Shown: positions 1 through 6,985, counted from the first letter of the stretch. The stretch is DNA of 25,818 nt from JAGPHI01 sp036661035 (GCA_036661035.1 JAVWZM010000026.1:1-25818), one strand, 5' to 3'. The notes: a model not told the origin generated them from the letters alone. Translations and numbers: made by a program.

Positions 1-821
1 CGGTGTGTCTGCTGCCGTTTCTGTTGGTACTCAGCGGCTCGGTGTCGGAGCAACGCTCTATACAGCTGCACGGATATCGGCTATTTCCGGAAACAGTTTC
101 GCTAGATGCATATAAAATGCTGTTTCGTATTCCGGAGGAGCTGATTAGGGCATATGGTGTCACCATATTTGTAACGGCAGTGGGCACGATTATTGGGCTA
201 TGGCTTACCAGTATGGCGGCGTATGTGCTGTCCAGCCGCGATTTTAGATACAGATATCAGATGTCGTTTTTCTTTTATTTTACCTCTATTTTTGGCGGAG
301 GTTTGGTACCATGGTATATTTTTAATACCAAATATCTGCATTTTCACAACAGCGTTATCGCACTGATACTTCCAATATTGATAAATGTAACATATTTGCT
401 TATTTTAAAAAGCTACATGACGAGTATTCCCGAGGCGCTGTATGAGTCGGCAAAGCTAGACGGCGCAGGAGATTTTACTATATATCTTCGCATCGCGATG
501 CCCCTGTGCAAAGCGGGGCTTGCCACGGTAGGGCTGTTTATCGCGCTGAATTACTGGAACGACTGGTACAACGCAATGTTGTTTTTAGACGAGGGCAGCC
601 GTAAGCTGTACCCGTTGCAATATTTTTTGAACAATATTCTTACCAAAGCACAGGCGATGAACGCCGCTGCCGCACGTAGCGGTATTCCTGCAAGCGACGT
701 ACCAAGCGAACCGATGAAGCTGGCGATGACGGTGATCGCCACAGGCCCGATTATCCTTTTGTACCCGTTTTTGCAAAAATATTTTGTCAAGGGTGTAACC
801 ATAGGCGCGGTAAAGGGGTAA
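1..821 (+). CDS. Carbohydrate ABC transporter permease (LplC/YtcP type), 5'-truncated
   Basis: Membrane permease of a binding-protein-dependent sugar importer. The 5' end lies outside the window: the frame is open from the first base, the first whole codon is at base 3, and about 25-30 residues are probably missing compared with the ~295-residue family. Several hydrophobic segments are visible (for example around VTIFVTAVGTIIGLW and VIALILPILINVTYL). The EAA loop that contacts the ATPase begins EALYESAKLDGAGD, near residue 143 of the visible part, and is followed by a NYWNDW stretch typical of the family. The protein ends in FVKGVTIGAVKG, the usual C-terminus of LplC/YtcP proteins. The binding protein gene follows after 56 bp, so the two form one operon whose second permease presumably lies upstream. 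No ATPase is seen; these systems often share a multi-use MsmX-like ATPase (family knowledge). The exact substrate cannot be read from the sequence. Confidence 0.9.
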   Translation, partial: VCLLPFLLVLSGSVSEQRSIQLHGYRLFPETVSLDAYKMLFRIPEELIRAYGVTIFVTAVGTIIGLWLTSMAAYVLSSRDFRYRYQMSFFFYFTSIFGGGLVPWYIFNTKYLHFHNSVIALILPILINVTYLLILKSYMTSIPEALYESAKLDGAGDFTIYLRIAMPLCKAGLATVGLFIALNYWNDWYNAMLFLDEGSRKLYPLQYFLNNILTKAQAMNAAAARSGIPASDVPSEPMKLAMTVIATGPIILLYPFLQKYFVKGVTIGAVKG

Positions 822-835
822 CGGATAAATACGAA

Positions 836-853
836 AAAATTCGCAAGAATTTT
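836..853 (+). other. Intercistronic stem-loop between permease and binding-protein genes
   Basis: AAAATTC and GAATTTT form a 7-bp stem closed by a GCAA (GNRA-type) tetraloop, just before the AAGAGGAGGA ribosome-binding site of the binding-protein gene. Hairpins here are often mRNA processing or stability elements that let a binding protein be made in excess of its permease. That role is inference. Confidence 0.4.
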
Positions 854-877
854 GATTAAAAAGAGGAGGAACAATTT

Positions 878-2467
878 ATGAAAAAGAAAACTCGATTTTG
901 CGCATTTCTCGCAGCGCTGACCATGGGGCTGAGCGTCCTGAGCGGCTGCGCAGGTACCCCACCTTCCAGTGTGCCGGCAAACACGGCTTCCGTTTCCGCA
1001 CCTGCGTCCGATGCACAGGCAGGCAAGCCCGACACGTCTAAGGCTGTAACCTTGACGATGTATCTTATCGGCGATCGTCCTGTGGACAACGATGAGGTGT
1101 TTGCGAAAATTAACGAAAAGCTAAAAGCCGAAATTAACGCAACCATTGACGTCAAATTTATGAGCTGGGGCGAATACGAGCAAAAATATCCGCTTATTTT
1201 TGCGTCCGGCGAGGATTGGGACATCATCTATACTGCGGATTGGTGCTTCTACAATGCACAGGCAACAAAGCAGGGCTTTTGGGATATAACCAAAGAAGCA
1301 CTGGAAACCTATGCGCCCATGACGGCACAGAGCATGTACACCGACGCTTGGGAACAGGCAAAGGTGGACGGCAAGGTATATATGCTGCCCATGAATTACA
1401 AGGAAATTACCTCCTATGTGTATCTGACACGCGGCGACCTTATGGATAAACACAATATCAAATCCGTTGCATCTTTAGATGAGGCGGAAGTTTATATGGA
1501 CGCCATTGCGAAAAACGAGCCAACGCTTATTCCACTTGATATCGGCTCCGATTACGACAAGCTGTTTATGTTTGACCGCATGTGGTTTAAAGCAAACTGG
1601 GAGTCTGACGCAAAGGTTTGCGGCATCGGATCGTGGCAGACAATGGCAAGTGTCAGCGAGCAAGACAACGACGCGGCAGTGAAGGGCAACTTTGACCAGC
1701 CCGAGTTTATGGGCGTAATCGAACGCTTAAAAGACTGGAAAGACCGCGGCTTCTGGAGCAAAAATGCGGTGGTAAACACACAAAACAATACCGAAAGCTT
1801 CCAAGCAGGGAAATCGGCTTTGGCAATGTGCAATGTAAACACAGCCAAGAGCATCTATGCAAAAATGTTGACAGAGCACCCTGAATGGGACGTGCGAGTA
1901 TCGGACGCGCAAGAAGATGTACCTCCTGTACTAAACTCGTATCTTGCCAACGGCATGAGCATATTCTCTAAATCACGCAATCCTGAGCGCGCATTGATGG
2001 CGCTGGATTATCTGCGCAACGACAAGGAAATCAACAGCTTGTTCTGCTACGGCATCGAAGGCAAGCACTGGAAGGCATCAGGCGAGAACGGCCTTGAATC
2101 CTTGCCCGACAGCAAAAATTACGCCTACGACAGCAACTGCAACTGGGGCGTGCGCAACGATGCAAATTGGCGCATTGTAGAGGGCGGCATACCCAATCTG
2201 CAAGAGCTAAACGCTACATGGGAGAAAAACGCACGCAGCACACGCTATCAGACATTCGTGTTTGACGACAGCAGTGTAAAAAATGAAATTGCAGCCATAA
2301 CAGATATCTTCAACACAGATTACAAGCTACTGGGCATGGGCTTTACCGACGATCCGTCAGGCGATATCGCAAAGATTAAGAAGAAAATGACGGCGGCAGG
2401 CGCGGAAAAGGTATATGCCGAAATGCAAAAACAGGCACAGGCTTTTAATAAAGCAAACGAAAGCTAA
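878..2467 (+). CDS. Extracellular solute-binding lipoprotein of a carbohydrate ABC importer
   Basis: 529-residue lipoprotein. The start is fixed by AAGAGGAGGA at 861-870, 7 nt before the ATG. A signal peptide (MKKKTRF plus a hydrophobic core) ends in the lipobox LSGC with the lipidated Cys at residue 24, followed by a Ser/Pro/Ala-rich linker to about residue 50. The mature part has the two-lobed solute-binding pattern (LTMYLIGDRPVDNDE, WDIIYTADWCFYNA). The C-terminal ~150 residues (YDSNCNWGVRND onwards) resemble the DUF3502 region of LipO-like binding proteins; that assignment is from memory. It captures a sugar or oligosaccharide outside the cell and delivers it to the permease encoded just upstream. 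The permease-then-binding-protein order is normal for this subfamily in Clostridia and Paenibacillus. The substrate is not predictable. Confidence 0.92.
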   Translation: MKKKTRFCAFLAALTMGLSVLSGCAGTPPSSVPANTASVSAPASDAQAGKPDTSKAVTLTMYLIGDRPVDNDEVFAKINEKLKAEINATIDVKFMSWGEYEQKYPLIFASGEDWDIIYTADWCFYNAQATKQGFWDITKEALETYAPMTAQSMYTDAWEQAKVDGKVYMLPMNYKEITSYVYLTRGDLMDKHNIKSVASLDEAEVYMDAIAKNEPTLIPLDIGSDYDKLFMFDRMWFKANWESDAKVCGIGSWQTMASVSEQDNDAAVKGNFDQPEFMGVIERLKDWKDRGFWSKNAVVNTQNNTESFQAGKSALAMCNVNTAKSIYAKMLTEHPEWDVRVSDAQEDVPPVLNSYLANGMSIFSKSRNPERALMALDYLRNDKEINSLFCYGIEGKHWKASGENGLESLPDSKNYAYDSNCNWGVRNDANWRIVEGGIPNLQELNATWEKNARSTRYQTFVFDDSSVKNEIAAITDIFNTDYKLLGMGFTDDPSGDIAKIKKKMTAAGAEKVYAEMQKQAQAFNKANES

Positions 2468-2470
2468 TTC

Positions 2471-2545
2471 AATAAAACAAGTCTGCGGACTTGTTTATTA
2501 AAAAGCTATCCTATGTGCGTGCTATCGCACATGCACAATTAAAAC
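2471..2545. repeat. Hairpin-containing direct repeat, copy 1
   Basis: The unit holds two inverted repeats: ACAAGTC-TGCG-GACTTGT, and ATGTGCG-TGCTAT-CGCACAT followed by GCAC. It recurs almost exactly at 2561-2636 with one inserted T. Between the two copies lies the palindrome AAAACTGTCGCGACAGTTTT (2541-2560), which overlaps the end of this copy. The second hairpin also occurs in inverted orientation at 19791-19814. Confidence 0.85.
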
Positions 2546-2560
2546 TGTCGCGACAGTTTT

Positions 2561-2636
2561 AATAAAACAAGTCTGCGGACTTGTTTATTAAAAAGCTTAT
2601 CCTATGTGCGTGCTATCGCACATGCACAATTAAAAC
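2561..2636. repeat. Hairpin-containing direct repeat, copy 2
   Basis: Near-identical to 2471-2545; it differs by one extra T (AGCTTATCC against AGCTATCC). Both hairpins are intact. It runs directly into the terminator-like hairpin at 2638-2677. Confidence 0.85.
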
Positions 2637-2637
2637 C

Positions 2638-2677
2638 AAACTGCCCTGCCGACTATAAAAAGTCGGAAGGGCAGTTT
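2638..2677. terminator. Long hairpin downstream of the binding-protein gene
   Basis: AAACTGCCC pairs with GGGCAGTTT and the inner CCGACT pairs with AGTCGG, giving a stem of about 15 bp broken by small bulges. The T-run afterwards is weak (TTTACGTTT). It probably ends the importer transcript, possibly in both directions. The rest of the gap (2678-2975) holds no gene that I recognise and no convincing promoter. Confidence 0.5.
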
Positions 2678-2975
2678 ACGTTTATCGGAAGATGGCACGG
2701 TATTTAAGCTATTTGTTACTTACCACAACCCTTTAATATAGAGCATGAAAATCCTATAAGAAAACTCACACCTACAAGCTTCGTCAATTAAAGCTATCAT
2801 GGCGGTTTTGATTAGAAATTTGAACTATCATCAATACCATGTGATGCTATTCGCCATCATTGTTGCATTTCAGGCGTTTTTTACGACATTTCGCGCCAGA
2901 TACTCCGCAAAACTAATTTATTATGCTATGCTCTATAAAGCAAACAGCGAATACAAAAAAAGAAGGAGAATATAA

Positions 2976-3734
2976 ATGAAAAAAATATTTACACTTATCT
3001 TGGTAGCAGCACTTGCCTTAAATTTGGTTGCATGCGGCGGCGCACCCGCACCGGCAAAATCCGAATCACCTGTAGTACCTTCATCGGCACCTGCATCGAC
3101 ACCTGTATCTTCTGTACCACCTGCACCTTCAGAAGCACCGGATCCTACCGCAGGTTATCCACTAGGATTTACCCCCAAATATACTCAGCAAGATGCCTAT
3201 AGCGCAGAAACGAACGCAAGCGGAAACAAAGACGTTATACAAACCAGGATTAACACATTTTTCAATAAAGGCGAGCCCACTGTTGTGGAGTATTCAGAGC
3301 TTTCAAGACAGCTTGAATCCATATATAAGGGCGAAGAAATAGTATGGCCTGAGCTGAATGACGAGTGGAAGGGCTGGGGCTATACAAGCATTGTAAATAC
3401 TGCAGAGGGCAGTGTTCGCACCATGGAAGTGGGCAAGTATATGCAAGATCAAAAGTATTATAATGTTTGTAAAGACCATGACCAAGCGCTAAGAGCTATT
3501 ATGGGAGAATGTACAAGTGTAGACCTAGATAAAACACCTGCCGGCCTTACACGAGTACCTTATAACTACCTCGAAACCACAAAATCTCTAACACCAAAAG
3601 AGCTTGCCGGTGCAGCATATGAAATATTGTATTTAGAGGCGTGGTATCTTGTTCCAATGGCAGATCAAGGCGTGCTTATCAAAACTCCGGACGGTACATA
3701 TACAGGAGAAATGATTGTAGAAATGAACAAATAG
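2976..3734 (+). CDS. Hypothetical lipoprotein
   Basis: 252 residues with a clear ribosome-binding site (AAGAAGGAGAA) before the ATG. The signal peptide ends in the lipobox LVAC with Cys at residue 20. A Pro/Ser/Ala-rich linker (about residues 23-58) keeps the folded part away from the membrane. I do not recognise the remaining ~195 residues. They contain stretches such as YSELSRQLESIYKGEEIVWP and end in a β-like segment (VLIKTPDGTYTGEMIVEMNK). There is no catalytic motif and no transmembrane segment after the lipobox. The gene appears to be transcribed alone, with a strong terminator 8 bp after the stop. It may be a surface-anchored ligand-binding or structural protein, but nothing in the sequence settles this. 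The coding call rests on the signal peptide, lipobox and ribosome-binding site. Confidence 0.85.
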   Translation: MKKIFTLILVAALALNLVACGGAPAPAKSESPVVPSSAPASTPVSSVPPAPSEAPDPTAGYPLGFTPKYTQQDAYSAETNASGNKDVIQTRINTFFNKGEPTVVEYSELSRQLESIYKGEEIVWPELNDEWKGWGYTSIVNTAEGSVRTMEVGKYMQDQKYYNVCKDHDQALRAIMGECTSVDLDKTPAGLTRVPYNYLETTKSLTPKELAGAAYEILYLEAWYLVPMADQGVLIKTPDGTYTGEMIVEMNK

Positions 3735-3741
3735 TCAAAAT

Positions 3742-3777
3742 AATCGGCTACTGCAAATTTGTTTTGCAGTAGCCGAT
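3742..3777 (+). terminator. Intrinsic terminator of the hypothetical lipoprotein gene
   Basis: AATCGGCTACTGCAAA and TTTGCAGTAGCCGATT form a stem of about 15 bp around a short TTTGT-like loop. It is followed by TTCTTTATATATTTTTG. It starts 8 bp after the stop codon. Confidence 0.85.
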
Positions 3778-3875
3778 TTCTTTATATATTTTTGTAAATA
3801 GCTGTGCCAACTGTGCCTAAACTGTGCCACTAAAACGCATCATATCGCATCAAATAGCTACGCGTCAAAACACAG

Positions 3876-3920
3876 AAAAACCGCGATACAATGTATAAAT
3901 AACATTGCATCGCGGTTTTT
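3876..3920 (-). terminator. Intrinsic terminator downstream of tRNA-Leu
   Basis: AAAAACCGCGAT and ATCGCGGTTTTT are the outer arms, with inner CAATGT/ACATTG, giving a stem of about 18 bp with a single mismatch. Read on the minus strand it follows the tRNA and ends in a run of T. The A/T symmetry means it could also work on the plus strand. Confidence 0.8.
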
Positions 3921-3924
3921 AAAA

Positions 3925-4008
3925 TGGTGCGAGGAACGAGACTTGAACTCGCATGGTATAACCACACGCCCCTCAAACGTGCGCGTCTGCCGATTCCGCC
4001 ATCCTCGC
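3925..4008 (-). tRNA. tRNA-Leu (anticodon GAG)
   Basis: Read on the minus strand, the acceptor stem pairs GCGAGGA (4008-4002) with TCCTCGC, followed by discriminator A and an encoded CCA (3927-3925). The D arm is GGCGGAATCGGCAGACGC. The anticodon stem CACGT/GCGTG (T-G closing pair) carries the loop TTGAGGG, so the anticodon is GAG, reading CUU and CUC. The long variable arm (TGGTTATACCA) is typical of class II tRNA-Leu. The T arm is GCGAG-TTCAAGT-CTCGT. The length of 84 nt with CCA fits. It has its own promoter and terminator. Confidence 0.95.
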
Positions 4009-4036
4009 ATGTAACCACTACTGTGTCACGAGTGAT

Positions 4037-4066
4037 ATTTTATCACAAATAGTGGTAGCAAGTCAA
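4037..4066 (-). promoter_or_regulatory. Promoter of tRNA-Leu
   Basis: On the minus strand, TTGACT (4066-4061), an 18-bp spacer and TAAAAT (4042-4037) preceded by TGA, giving an extended -10. The predicted start is about 20 nt before the mature tRNA 5' end. Confidence 0.7.
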
Positions 4067-4145
4067 CTGTTTTGGAAAATTATTTAGGTAATTATTTATA
4101 CGAATGTCAATGATGGGTGACAGTAGCTCCAAAAAATATTGAGAA

Positions 4146-4226
4146 ATTATTCAGGCCATTATTCAGGTAATATTCAGACATTAAAGAATTATTTATTATA
4201 TTTTAGATTATATAATAAATCTAAAA
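4146..4226. repeat. Short AT-rich repeats and hairpin in the tRNA/reductase gap
   Basis: ATTATTCAGG occurs twice with a 12-bp period (4146-4155, 4158-4167) and a degenerate third copy follows. A related ATTATTTAGGTA lies near 4080. TTTTAGATT/AATCTAAAA (4201-4226) forms an AT-only hairpin 18 bp past the reductase stop, and may be its terminator on the minus strand. There is no gene between 4067 and 4244. Confidence 0.4.
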
Positions 4227-4244
4227 CCATAGTGAATTTCCGCT

Positions 4245-5366
4245 TTATTTGCACAAGGGCGAAAACTGCTGCATTTTTTGAGGAATATCTATGTGCTGTG
4301 GGCAAACCTCGGCGCATTTGCCGCAGGATATACATGCGGTTGGCGCACAATCGGGCGACATTTCAGCCATATCGGTGGCAAATGCCTTGTCGCTATTTGC
4401 AAGACCTGCCTTATTATATTTTGCGAATATGCCGGGAATGTCCACACCCATAGGGCATGGCATGCAATATCTACAGCCTGTGCAAGGCACGGTTTTCGCC
4501 TTTTTATATGCGGTAAGTGCCTTTGCAAGCACCTTGCGTTCGTCTTCGCAAAGCGGCACAAAAGGCGACATGGTAGCGAGATTATCCTCAATTTGTATAG
4601 GCGCAGACATGCCCGAAAGCACGGTGATAACATTGCCAAGGCTTGCTGCAAAGCGAATTGCCCAAGATGCGACGCTGTTTTGCGGCATTGCGGATAATAA
4701 AATCTCGTTTGCTTCGGGGCAAAGATTGGCAAGGGCACCACCGCGAACAGGCTCCATGATTATACATGGGAAATTGTGATTTTTGATTATTTCGTATTGC
4801 TCTTTGGATTTTTGCACTTCCCAGTCCAGATAGTTAAGCTGAATTTGCACGAAATCCCAAGGATAAGCGCTGCAAATACGCTTCAATACTTCGGGTGAAT
4901 CGTGGAATGAAAAGCCGATATTATGTATTTTGCCCTGTGCTTTTTTCTCTTGTAAAAACTCAAATAAATGCAGGGCTTGCAGCTTGTCAAAACGCTCTGC
5001 GTCTATGGCGTGGCATAAATAATAATCGAAATATTCAGTGCCGCAACGCGCAAGCTGTTCGTCGAATATCACTTGCAAATCGCTTTCCTTTTCGGGTTTC
5101 CATACAGGCATTTTATCTGCCAAAAAATACGAGTGTCTTGGGTATTTAGCCAGCGCCTTGCCGATAAATGCCTCGCTTTTGCCACTGTGATAGGGGTATG
5201 CGGTGTCGAAATAATTTACGCCATGAGAGTATGCTGCGTCTACAATTGCCTGGGCTACGGGGTAATCTATATTTGCATTGTCATCTCCAATATATGGCAG
5301 GCGCATACAGCCCATGCCAAGAAGTGAAATTTTGTTTTGATTTTTAGGATTTATACGATATTCCAT
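4245..5366 (-). CDS. Aldo/keto reductase with C-terminal 4Fe-4S domain
   Basis: 373 residues. I start at MEYRINPK because AAAGGA lies a suitable distance upstream; an in-frame ATG 11 codons earlier (5399) has no ribosome-binding site. The N-terminal ~285 residues form the aldo/keto reductase barrel: D54 and Y59 in YFDTAYPYH, Lys in FLADKMP and His in YYLCHAID correspond to the catalytic tetrad. The C-terminus has two ferredoxin-like Cys sets, C295-X2-C-X2-C-X2-C304-P and C345-X2-C-X2-C-X3-C355-P, enough for two Fe-S clusters. The family (COG1453-like, common in Clostridia) probably exchanges electrons between NAD(P)H or ferredoxin and a carbonyl substrate; the substrate is unknown. It is a single minus-strand gene. 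A 99-bp structured repeat occupies its leader, suggesting RNA-level control. Confidence 0.9.
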   Translation of the reverse strand: MEYRINPKNQNKISLLGMGCMRLPYIGDDNANIDYPVAQAIVDAAYSHGVNYFDTAYPYHSGKSEAFIGKALAKYPRHSYFLADKMPVWKPEKESDLQVIFDEQLARCGTEYFDYYLCHAIDAERFDKLQALHLFEFLQEKKAQGKIHNIGFSFHDSPEVLKRICSAYPWDFVQIQLNYLDWEVQKSKEQYEIIKNHNFPCIIMEPVRGGALANLCPEANEILLSAMPQNSVASWAIRFAASLGNVITVLSGMSAPIQIEDNLATMSPFVPLCEDERKVLAKALTAYKKAKTVPCTGCRYCMPCPMGVDIPGIFAKYNKAGLANSDKAFATDMAEMSPDCAPTACISCGKCAEVCPQHIDIPQKMQQFSPLCK

Positions 5367-5402
5367 AATATATTTATCCTTTCGCAATAAATGTAACATT
5401 AC

Positions 5403-5501
5403 ACAGCAATTTTATTTTTAATTGTCCTACTAAAGCCTCGTCTTTGCTGCATGCAACTTGACAAAAGGTTCGAGTACAAAGACAATAATAAGTCAAGTTG
5501 C
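5403..5501 (-). repeat. Structured ~99-bp repeat, copy A, in the aldo/keto reductase leader
   Basis: Read in the direction of the reductase gene, it holds GCAACTTGAC, then GTCTTTG in the loop, then the partner GTCAAGTTGC, then CAAAGAC as partner of the loop. These are interleaved inverted repeats that can form a pseudoknot. Farther on, GGACAAT can instead pair with ATTGTC, which overlaps the GTCTTTG strand. Copy B (6660-6758) keeps all these words and differs in the loops. The element ends 36 bp before the start codon. It could be a cis-regulatory RNA or a small mobile repeat. Confidence 0.75.
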
Positions 5502-5512
5502 TATATAAGAGT

Positions 5513-5542
5513 ATTTTAACATATTTTTGCATAGTAAAGCAA
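5513..5542 (-). promoter_or_regulatory. Likely promoter upstream of repeat copy A
   Basis: Minus strand: TTGCTT (5542-5537), an 18-bp spacer, then TAAAAT (5518-5513) preceded by TGT, an extended -10. The predicted start near 5506 would place the whole repeat in the 5' leader of the reductase mRNA. Confidence 0.5.
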
Positions 5543-5544
5543 TG

Positions 5545-5583
5545 CTTGCCGCAAATCGTATTTGGCATACGTTTTGCGGCAAG
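5545..5583. terminator. Terminator hairpin between the DUF4349 and reductase genes
   Basis: CTTGCCGCAAA pairs with TTTGCGGCAAG, and inner CGTA pairs with TACG. It lies 19 bp after the DUF4349 stop on the minus strand. The better T-run (TAGTTTTTATTATA) is on the plus-strand side, so the orientation is uncertain. Confidence 0.6.
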
Positions 5584-5602
5584 TAGTTTTTATTATATAT
5601 GT

Positions 5603-6613
5603 CTATTTATTTTCGTCGTTATTGTTAATGCTAATATCATTTTGTTGGTTTTTAATATCCATATGCGAATTTAAACGCTTTGCGGCATTGGCTTTATGCT
5701 TTTTGCGAACGCGCAGTATGGCAAAAACAAATGCAGTGGCAAATGCGGCAAACAATATTAGCATGGGGAGAGAATATGTAAGCTGTATTACAAAGCTTTG
5801 CAGACTATCTCCAAAATTATATATGCCGTTTTTAAATGCTACAGATAGGCGGCTTATAAAGCTGTCTTGTTTTTCGGTAACGCGCTTTACTTCGCGTATG
5901 GATATATGTACCTTAGAAAAGCTTACCTCGCTGTCCATAAGCCTTTGCTGTGCGGTAAAGCTTTCTATTTGATATTGCACATTGGAAAGGCTTTCCTGCA
6001 AGGCGATAACGTCCTCTAGCTTTTCGGCTTTTTCCAATATCTTTAAAAGGCTTTCTTGCTGGGCACGCAAGCTTTTAAGGCGCGCGTCTACATCTATATA
6101 TTGCGCGGTAATGTCTTGAACGTTTTCCTGCTTGGATATAAGATTAGCGGCGTCGCCGGCTTTTGTTATAAAGGTATTGTATTTGTCCGCAGGAATACGC
6201 ACGGTGTATTCCGCATAGCGATGCGAGTTTTCTTGAAGAAGGGCACCGTCTTGGCTGCTGCTTTCTACATAACCCGAAAGCAGAGCAACCTCTTGCACAA
6301 TCGCTTTGCAGGCGGCGTCAAAATCGGTGCTTTCCATTTGTAAATCTGCATTTAGCACAAGCTTGCGCTCAGCGGGCTGTGCTGACGCATCTTCTTTAAG
6401 CGAACATTCGGGGAGTGCCTCATCTGCCGAGCCTGTTTCCATTTGCGGTGCTGATGGCGCAGCCGCTGGCGTGGCAACGTCACTGCCAAAATCTCTGTCC
6501 GCTGCCATTTGTGCCGTGGCACTGTTTGAGGACATGACGCTTTTGTTGCCGCAGGACGTGCAAATAATAAGGCTTAGAAGAAAAGTAACTGCTATTATAC
6601 CAAGCTTTTTCAT
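5603..6613 (-). CDS. DUF4349 membrane-anchored lipoprotein
   Basis: 336 residues starting at MKKLGIIAV; GTGGGGG lies upstream of this ATG. The open frame continues 28 codons farther (6697) with no ribosome-binding site or signal sequence. The N-terminal signal sequence ends at CTSC with a possible lipidated Cys21; Cys at -3 makes the lipobox imperfect. A low-complexity Ala/Ser/Pro stretch follows to about residue 75. The DUF4349 core (LVLNADLQMESTDFDAACKA, SGYVESSS, YTVRIPADKYNTFI) is followed by a coiled coil (about LKSLRAQQESLLKILEKAEK through LSNVQYQIESF). Near the C-terminus is one transmembrane helix (LPMLILFAAFATAFVFAILRV) and a basic tail. The function of DUF4349 proteins is not established; the architecture suggests an envelope protein that oligomerises. 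Its leader carries copy B of the structured repeat. Confidence 0.88.
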   Translation of the reverse strand: MKKLGIIAVTFLLSLIICTSCGNKSVMSSNSATAQMAADRDFGSDVATPAAAPSAPQMETGSADEALPECSLKEDASAQPAERKLVLNADLQMESTDFDAACKAIVQEVALLSGYVESSSQDGALLQENSHRYAEYTVRIPADKYNTFITKAGDAANLISKQENVQDITAQYIDVDARLKSLRAQQESLLKILEKAEKLEDVIALQESLSNVQYQIESFTAQQRLMDSEVSFSKVHISIREVKRVTEKQDSFISRLSVAFKNGIYNFGDSLQSFVIQLTYSLPMLILFAAFATAFVFAILRVRKKHKANAAKRLNSHMDIKNQQNDISINNNDENK

Positions 6614-6659
6614 AAATATACCCCCACTGCTCATACTTTTTAAGCTAAATTTTGCTTTT

Positions 6660-6758
6660 ACATCAATTTTACTTTTGATTGTCCAACTCAAAGTCACGTC
6701 TTTGCTGTATGCAACTTGACAAAATGTTGTTTACAAAGACAATAATAAGTCAAGTTGC
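6660..6758 (-). repeat. Structured ~99-bp repeat, copy B, in the DUF4349 leader
   Basis: Same orientation relative to its gene as copy A, ending 46 bp before the DUF4349 start. The stem words GCAACTTGAC/GTCAAGTTGC and GTCTTTG/CAAAGAC and the alternative ATTGTC/GACAAT are identical to copy A. The intervening loop differs (TGTTGTTT against GGTTCGAG). Confidence 0.75.
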
Positions 6759-6761
6759 GAT

Positions 6762-6810
6762 ACATCAATTTTGCTTTTGATTGTCCAATTAAAACGCTAC
6801 GTCTTTGCTA
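6762..6810 (-). repeat. Truncated copy C of the structured repeat
   Basis: It carries only the gene-proximal half of the unit (ACATCAATTTTGCTTTTGAT, ATTGTCC, GTCTTTGCT on the plus strand) and abuts copy B almost directly. It lacks the 10-bp stem and so cannot form the pseudoknot. It shows the unit can be duplicated in part. Confidence 0.7.
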
Positions 6811-6904
6811 TAAAACCCATAAGCATCTTCTATAAGTATACACGTTTTAAAATTGTTAAATATTGCAAAGCGGAATTAGATAATTATACTTGATATATAA
6901 AACA

Positions 6905-6932
6905 TTGACAGTTAGCGCTTTAGTGATATAAT
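6905..6932 (+). promoter_or_regulatory. Promoter of the ABC exporter operon
   Basis: TTGACA (6905-6910), a 16-bp spacer and TATAAT (6927-6932), both hexamers perfect. The predicted start near 6939 gives a leader of about 46 nt that contains a Rex-type palindrome. Confidence 0.85.
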
Positions 6933-6952
6933 GCGATTAGAGAAACATCTAA

Positions 6953-6970
6953 TTGTTAAACAATTAACAA
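6953..6970. promoter_or_regulatory. Rex-type operator (TTGTTAA-N4-TTAACAA)
   Basis: TTGTTAAACAATTAACAA is a perfect 7-4-7 palindrome identical to the consensus known for the NADH-sensing repressor Rex in Clostridia. It lies about 14 nt downstream of the predicted start and just before the ribosome-binding site, where a bound repressor would block elongation. A second inverted repeat, ATTAGA-N6-TCTAAT, lies directly upstream (about 6936-6953). An exact half-site TTGTTAA is at 6853-6859. Confidence 0.6.
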
Positions 6971-6985
6971 ATTTTGGAGGGCAAT

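Noticed and set aside
2471..2636. CRISPR-like repeats
   Set aside because: Only two long copies with internal hairpins, no array of regular spacers and no cas genes.
4139..4779. Plus-strand open frames opposite the aldo/keto reductase
   Set aside because: Shadows of the real minus-strand gene. They have no conserved motifs or ribosome-binding sites.
6614..6697. 28-codon N-terminal extension of the DUF4349 gene
   Set aside because: It would bury the signal peptide and includes part of repeat copy B. The ATG at 6613 has GTGGGGG upstream.
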